A stretch of 64,000 bases of DNA from Rhaphigaster nebulosa (lineage: Eukaryota; Arthropoda; Insecta; Hemiptera; Pentatomidae): assembly GCA_948150685.1 (NCBI GenBank), contig OX411310.1, positions 95,151,988 through 95,215,987 of the forward strand, read 5' to 3'. The notes beneath the pieces were generated by a model. It had not been told where the DNA came from. It saw only the letters and a program-made list of their open reading frames with translations, and did no database searches. Each line of letters begins with the position of its first letter. The first letter of the stretch is position 1. The position numbers and the translations under genes are program-made. Shown in pieces: positions 58,897 through 64,000 of this stretch.

Positions 58897-59171
58897 TTGA
58901 GGCATTGAAGACTGCAAATCGCAAAATCATATTATTAATGCAGTCTTGAGATGGTACACCTCAAGCCAGTGGCGTTACGGGATTTTTTGCGCCTGGGTAC
59001 GAACTGAGGAAAAGTGCATTTATAGACCGTGACGAGAGAAAAAAGAGTGCAAGAGAGGGGGGAAATTTTTATGTGAAACATTTAAAAAACACAAGAAACC
59101 GGCAGTTGAGGCATCATCAAGACTGCAAATCGCAAAATCGTATTAATGCAGTCTTGGGATAGTACACCTCA
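58897..59171. repeat. Two copies of a ~66-bp stem-loop repeat
   Basis: Unit 1 (58897-58964) and unit 2 (59106-59171) share TTGAGG...AAGACTGCA...AATCGCAAAATC...TGCAGTCTT...CCTCA. AAGACTGCA/TGCAGTCTT forms a perfect 9-bp stem and TTGAGG/CCTCAA the outer stem. Unit 2 lies inside the hAT-like MITE, unit 1 directly outside it. Confidence 0.85.
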
Positions 59172-59510
59172 CTTCAACTTTTTTGTGAAAATTTAAAAAA
59201 ACACAAAACTGCTGTATTAGAGGAGAGACGAAGGGTAGGAGTAACACTGTTGATGAGAGGGGAGCGACGGTGCTGCACCAATGGCGTGGTTTCTTCAATT
59301 TATTCCGTTTTACGTAGCCTTAAAAAAACAAAACATTGGTCATAAGATTTCCTTTACCGCCATATTCCTTTTTGTTATTGCTTCTTCAAATTACATTCGT
59401 CTTTCATCCTTTATTAAACTAAAGAGTTTCTTTCTGTAAACTTGATAAAGACGGAATTTTTAATCTTATCTTTGATATTTCCAGTTTTTCCCATTCAAGT
59501 TACGCCAGTG
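58967..59510. mobile_element. hAT-like MITE
   Basis: The ends CAGTGGCGTTAC and GTTACGCCAGTG are inverted repeats (CAGTGGCG versus CACTGGCG read inward, one mismatch). Flanking octamers CCTCAAGC (58959-58966) and CCTCACGT (59511-59518) agree at 6 of 8 positions, consistent with a decayed 8-bp hAT target duplication. 544 bp, no ORF. Confidence 0.65.
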
Positions 59511-61400
59511 CCTCACGTCTAATGCAGACTAAGAAAACAAAGCTGTAGATGTGAGATGTCCTATCTGTAATCTGCGTTAATGCTATTTTGTGGTTTGCAA
59601 TCCCTATGATGTCTGAATGGATGAAACGTTGAAAGGAACTTTCCAACAATTAACTAATTATTTTTATTTACAATACGTACCATAAACATTATAAGAATGT
59701 AGCATATGAGTAATGGCTCATGATGTAACTTGTGACACCAGTTTTTGAGTTTTCTTTCTCATTATAATAATAAATAAAATGAATAGTATATTTTGGCCAC
59801 GAATCGGTCTATGAATAACCATAAATAATTTGAAAATCCTAGACAGATGCTCACTCAATTTCCGCTGCTTCCCGAAAAGTCATCGGAGGGAGATGCCTTT
59901 GTAAGAATACGCAGGGAGTAGACTACGCGTGAAATGGATCCCCTAAACAAAGCGGCACTCCCTTGACAAAATAGATTCAGGAACCTTATTTTATTTAATA
60001 GGTTTCGCTGCTGGTTATTTAGTTGCTCGCGACTTCCTAATCTTCTACGTGAGCTATCACCCGGCTGAGGAACATTTGGGCTGTGGAGCACGTCGCACTG
60101 AGTAATGTCCCTCCCACCGATCTGAAGGCTTTATCCCACTTCTTCGGAAAGCCATTGGCATAGGGAACACCTCATGCAAGCACCATCTTCTTCTTCCGGG
60201 TGTGAACATAATGAATACAAATCAAACCGTGTATTGGTCTAATTGTAAGTTAAAATAGAAGCAAAATTCCAAAGGTCCTTGCCAAGGGAGGGTATTCTGG
60301 AGATTATGAATAGAATATCAAAAAGTATAAAACGTTGTTGATATTTTCATATTTATAATATAAAAATATGTATATTGTATTTTATGTGAAAATACAAAAG
60401 TATAGAAACATAATAACAACTGTAAGAAATATCACCAATCTACAAAAACCTACGTTTTTTATCAAACGTAATGCACTGGAAGAGATTATGAGTGTTATAA
60501 ACTGATTTACATTACCTTAAAAGGATAGGAAGTGATGAAAAAGAAAGGAATTTGAATGTCATTTAATAGGTCGTTTGAGAGAATTCTATAGGATAGAGGA
60601 GAGGGTTGGAAAGAATTTTTGATTTTACATATGTTCCATATCAGTGGGAATGGGAATATAGGTTAGAAGTTCGAGATCTGCTGGTTTACCAGTATTTAGT
60701 ATTTGTCTGGTACGACAAATCTGACAAAGCTTGTACGAGAAGGAATAAATTTTAAAAAAGAGGCAGGAGTAGCCTACATGAATCAATATTTATTACGATT
60801 ACATTTATAGTGAACTCCAGAGGCAATTAACAAATACATTTTAATAAACATCTTCTATGAAATTTATAAATATCAAAATGCTCACTTAATTTCTTGTTTT
60901 GTTTTTTCTCTTGGAGCTTATTGATCTCCAAATATGAGGAAATATTTTTATTTTGCCAAATTGTTATTAAAACATAGAATTAATGAGTTATACATTTTTG
61001 GCCTGTTGGGTTTCGAAATTTCTGATGAAATTATAAATTATGCTAATTTTTGAAATATATTTTTATATTCGTTATAATAAAAATTTAATAAAACACAAAT
61101 ATTAATTTATCTGAACAATTGTTGGTAAAAATAATCTTTAAAATAAATATAAATCCTAAGTATAAAATTTACACCGCAATTTTAACTAGCAGGCATTATT
61201 ATAAATAATTGTTACGACTATTTATGGACTTAATTAATTTTCCTAAGAACAGCGTGAATTGCAACGTAGGTACGTTTAGAACCACATAAAATGTGTTTAT
61301 GTCGGCCGATCTTTAAAAGTCATCAGATCATTTCGGGCTTAATATCGCGACCCACAATCCCTCTCATGGTAGAACGAACACAATCCAAAGCCGTAATAAA
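59511..61400. other. AT-rich DNA with a GC-richer island at 59850-60200
   Basis: The island holds open frames on the minus strand (one of 78 codons, 60091-59855; another of ~50 codons, ~60215-60066) with no recognised domain. The rest is AT-rich non-coding sequence. Confidence 0.35.
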
Positions 61401-61990
61401 AATTGATGAAACGAGATAGGATGCAGGTTGAAAAACGCTGCTGGAGGGGGTTAAAAATGAAGTAAAATGGAAAACAGCTTTATAGTAGGGAGAGAGGAGG
61501 GGATGAGAGGGTGGGGGATGAAAGTGGTTTTAAAAAAACAATCAAGCTGAAGCAGGAGGCAGGGATTGTTTCCCGTATTAATGGGCTAATCCTGCAGATT
61601 TAACAAACCCATCCCGAACAATATCCCCTTGTGTACTCAATTAGTTGATTACACACAAATAGGCCATTGAAGCGGGAAGGGGCAGAGCCCTGGGCTATGA
61701 AAACTACCAGGACAGCCAATTCAATTAAAGCCTATTATGTAATAGAGGCTTCATCCCCGACAATGGCCGCTTTAAAATTAATCAGCGTAGCCTCTGCTTC
61801 GCTCTTCATAATTCACTGTTTCCTTTCCTACACCCTGTCCTCTTCCTCTAATAATTTATTTATTCTACCAATTCCCCCATTCAGGGAATTCCTGCCCCAT
61901 TCTCCTCGGTTTACCGCCCGTATTGTACCCTTTTCGGCCCTGGATACGTTCCGATACATTGTCTTTGTTGTCTGACGAATCATTGATTGA
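61400..61990. promoter_or_regulatory. GC-richer island, candidate conserved non-coding element
   Basis: A long island with clustered homeodomain-like words: 'gtattaatgggctaatcc' (including TAATCC), 'caattagttgattac', 'ccaattcaattaaagcc' and 'ttaaaattaatcagcg'. A 102-codon plus frame (61667-61975) is Ser/Leu/Pro-rich without a domain. I favour a regulatory element over a gene. Basis is composition and motif density only. Confidence 0.35.
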
Positions 61991-64000
61991 ATTGAAAAAA
62001 AGGTAGTATGTATTTCCCGGTCGACCAGGTTAGCTGTTAACTGTTACCGTCTCTCATAACCTGACACTGATAACACTTAGCTTTTTTATAAATGGAATTT
62101 ATGTTACGGCATTAAAAATTAAATTTTAATTAAATTTCATTGCTAAAATTCCTGTCACAAAAAGAATTGTAGTAATAGCAAAACTTTGAAGCTTAAAAAA
62201 TTGAACTTTGATTAATTGTTCTTTTGCCCATTTATTCGAATTTTTGGAACCAGCGGTTAATAAAACTTGTGCGGTCGTAATTCTAATTTTAGAACCTTCA
62301 AACCAGTTTCCTTTTCTTAATGAAACCCGCTTCTCATTAACATTGCATCTTTGTTGATCCAGACTGGATTGATGCCCATTCTTACACAGTTTACTGGGTG
62401 AAATTATTCCATGGAAGAGTTCCCATCCAACCTTAACCCATAACTCTTAACCCATCCAACCTTAATTCCCTGAATGTCAACCCCACATTCCACGGGACTT
62501 TTAATTAAAAAAACAACGCATCTTCTACCGAATTCCCAAATTTTTAGAATTTTTTGTCCAAAGAATGATATAGAAAGCAAAAGTAAAACAAAAAAAAAAC
62601 ACTACGTGACACAAATGAAAATAATTTATTAAAAAAAACAACACTTATTGTAAAAAAACTAAGTAATTCTTCACAAATAATGTTAATAAACCAAACTGAT
62701 AAAAAACTCAAAATAAACCATATTTATTAAAAACAAACCACTTGATTGAGTGGTTGTAGTATTTGGCCATTAAACGGTTCATTTCTCAAAAAGAGTTCAG
62801 TGCAGTTATATTTTTCTCTAGAACAAAGATGCACAAGTTCATTTAAAAAAAATCATTGATGCATATGATTCAGGCTGTGGAGGCAGGCGTAATAAAAATC
62901 GATTCTCCCACTCTGGCTGATATAAAATAATTTGTACCTTCTGTCGAGGACCATGATTTACTGGAAATCTTGTTTATGGAACGTGGTAGCCAAGCGCGGT
63001 GGAATGAGCGTTGCTCATAGGAAGGGCGATCCGCTCATGAGCTGATTTAGTAGCTCTTGTTATTGAGTAGGTAAGTGATCAGTTGGTGATAAAAAAAAAG
63101 TTAATAACTAGCACTTTAAGGTGAGTAAGTAATTCTGGTATCATCCCTGAAAAGAGAGTTTTTAACCGAGAGAGAGAGAGAGAGCGATATGGATTCGATC
63201 CCAACTGGTTCAATTTATTTCTCGGAGGTTTCTTCGGTTAGGAATGGCCAGTGACTTATCTCTCTGATTGTCTCTCTGAGGTTGTTAGAAAAGACCAGAA
63301 GACCCCTTTCCAGGACTAGATCCACCCATCAATAGCATTACCAGTAGATTAAGAGAAAACTAAGTCTTCAGGTTTTGGAAAGTATTGCGTAGAATATTTC
63401 ACCCGAAGAATTTGTAAACTGATATAATGTTGAATTTACAGAATATCGTTTCTCTTTAGAATACCTTGGACCCTTGAGGATAACATTTAAGGGTGGCTAA
63501 TTTTCATTTCCCAAATTCGCTCAGCATTATCACCTCAATCGCAATTTCGAACCATAAATCTTTTTTATTTTAATTATTTTCTTTCTCAATTTTGAGGATT
63601 TACAGCAGTCTATGGGTGACTATAATCATTAACTACAATAATCATTAACTATTGACTTTAACTATAACCCTAAGAGAATTTCCCAGAAGCATTGTATACT
63701 TTTCAATAAAGTTTAGTCAACACCTTTGAAAGACAAAGTACACGGGATACAAGGTAGAGAACAAAGACTAACCCGACGGCAACTTGTTGACGGTGTCATT
63801 TGAGTAATAGAGTTTAAACAAGGAAGAAGAGAAGAAGGGAGTCGATAAGCTATGGACTGTTTATGGTCAACATGCACAATAAGGACATGATTGATGCTCT
63901 TCTTCACCATGCCCATATGTTCCCTCTCCAAGGGCCTCCCCTATCTGCAGTGTCAATACATCTGCCAGGCGCTATTAATTATTTCTCTTTAATTCTCGTG
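61991..64000. other. Mixed non-coding DNA to window end
   Basis: A short (GA)n run at 63167-63184, GC-richer patches at 62870-63070 and 63760-63990, otherwise AT-rich. A minus-strand 72-codon frame (63931-63713) is not recognised and has no splice partner. Confidence 0.4.

Noticed and set aside
61667..61975. 102-codon plus-strand frame
   Set aside because: Low-complexity Ser/Leu/Pro composition, no domain and no splice signals; the island looks regulatory.
1..64000. Search for tRNA genes, rRNA, CRISPR arrays, phage or bacterial defence systems
   Set aside because: No cloverleaf with conserved boxes, no regularly spaced repeats and no prokaryotic gene arrangement seen.

Overview
This window looks like a piece of an animal nuclear genome, most likely an insect and plausibly a hemipteran. 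It is very AT-rich, has long (TA)n arrays, no operons and no long host ORFs. It is full of relics of Jockey-type and other non-LTR retrotransposons, hAT, Tc1/mariner and Harbinger elements, and small foldback elements. The few host-like coding pieces are short exons bounded by GT...AG splice signals. The taxon is inferred from element content; no species-diagnostic gene is present. I saw no tRNA, rRNA, CRISPR array or prokaryotic system.

Left half (1-31.9 kb): a transposon graveyard. The centrepiece is a nearly complete Jockey-type non-LTR retrotransposon on the minus strand (about 3.4-7.6 kb). Its gag-like ORF1 overlaps its endonuclease/reverse-transcriptase ORF2 by 11 nt, and one frameshift separates the last ~90 codons of ORF2. 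An 88-bp truncated copy of its 3' end lies at 28.1 kb between perfect 8-bp target duplications. Other elements here are a hAT transposase C-terminus (1.8-2.05 kb), a decayed BED-finger hAT gene (20.6-22.1 kb, minus), and two copies of a second non-LTR family (22.8-23.6 kb and 28.7-31.9 kb). The second of those copies is split by a ~1.2-kb inserted repeat. There are also long inverted-repeat elements at 10.3, 17.2 and 26.4-27.5 kb, and a MITE at 13.96-14.24 kb whose pre-insertion site can be read from a paralogous repeat at 17.8-17.9 kb. One candidate terminal host exon (13224-13333, minus) stands out.

A 200-base N gap (31912-32111) lies between a (CT)n and a (GA)n tract and separates two halves of different character.

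Right half (32.1-64 kb): long AT-rich non-coding DNA with scattered GC-richer islands of about 150-450 bp that mostly lack convincing ORFs. They look like candidate conserved regulatory elements; one carries three CACGTG E-boxes within 42 bp. Four short minus-strand exons (58319-58376, 57760-57861, 50847-50930, 49351-49505) have matching splice phases and read as the 3' part of one host gene of unrecognised family. Their concatenated frame is open to a stop codon. Small cut-and-paste elements (Stowaway-like, Tc1-like, mariner-like, Harbinger-like and hAT-like) lie among the islands and in the introns.
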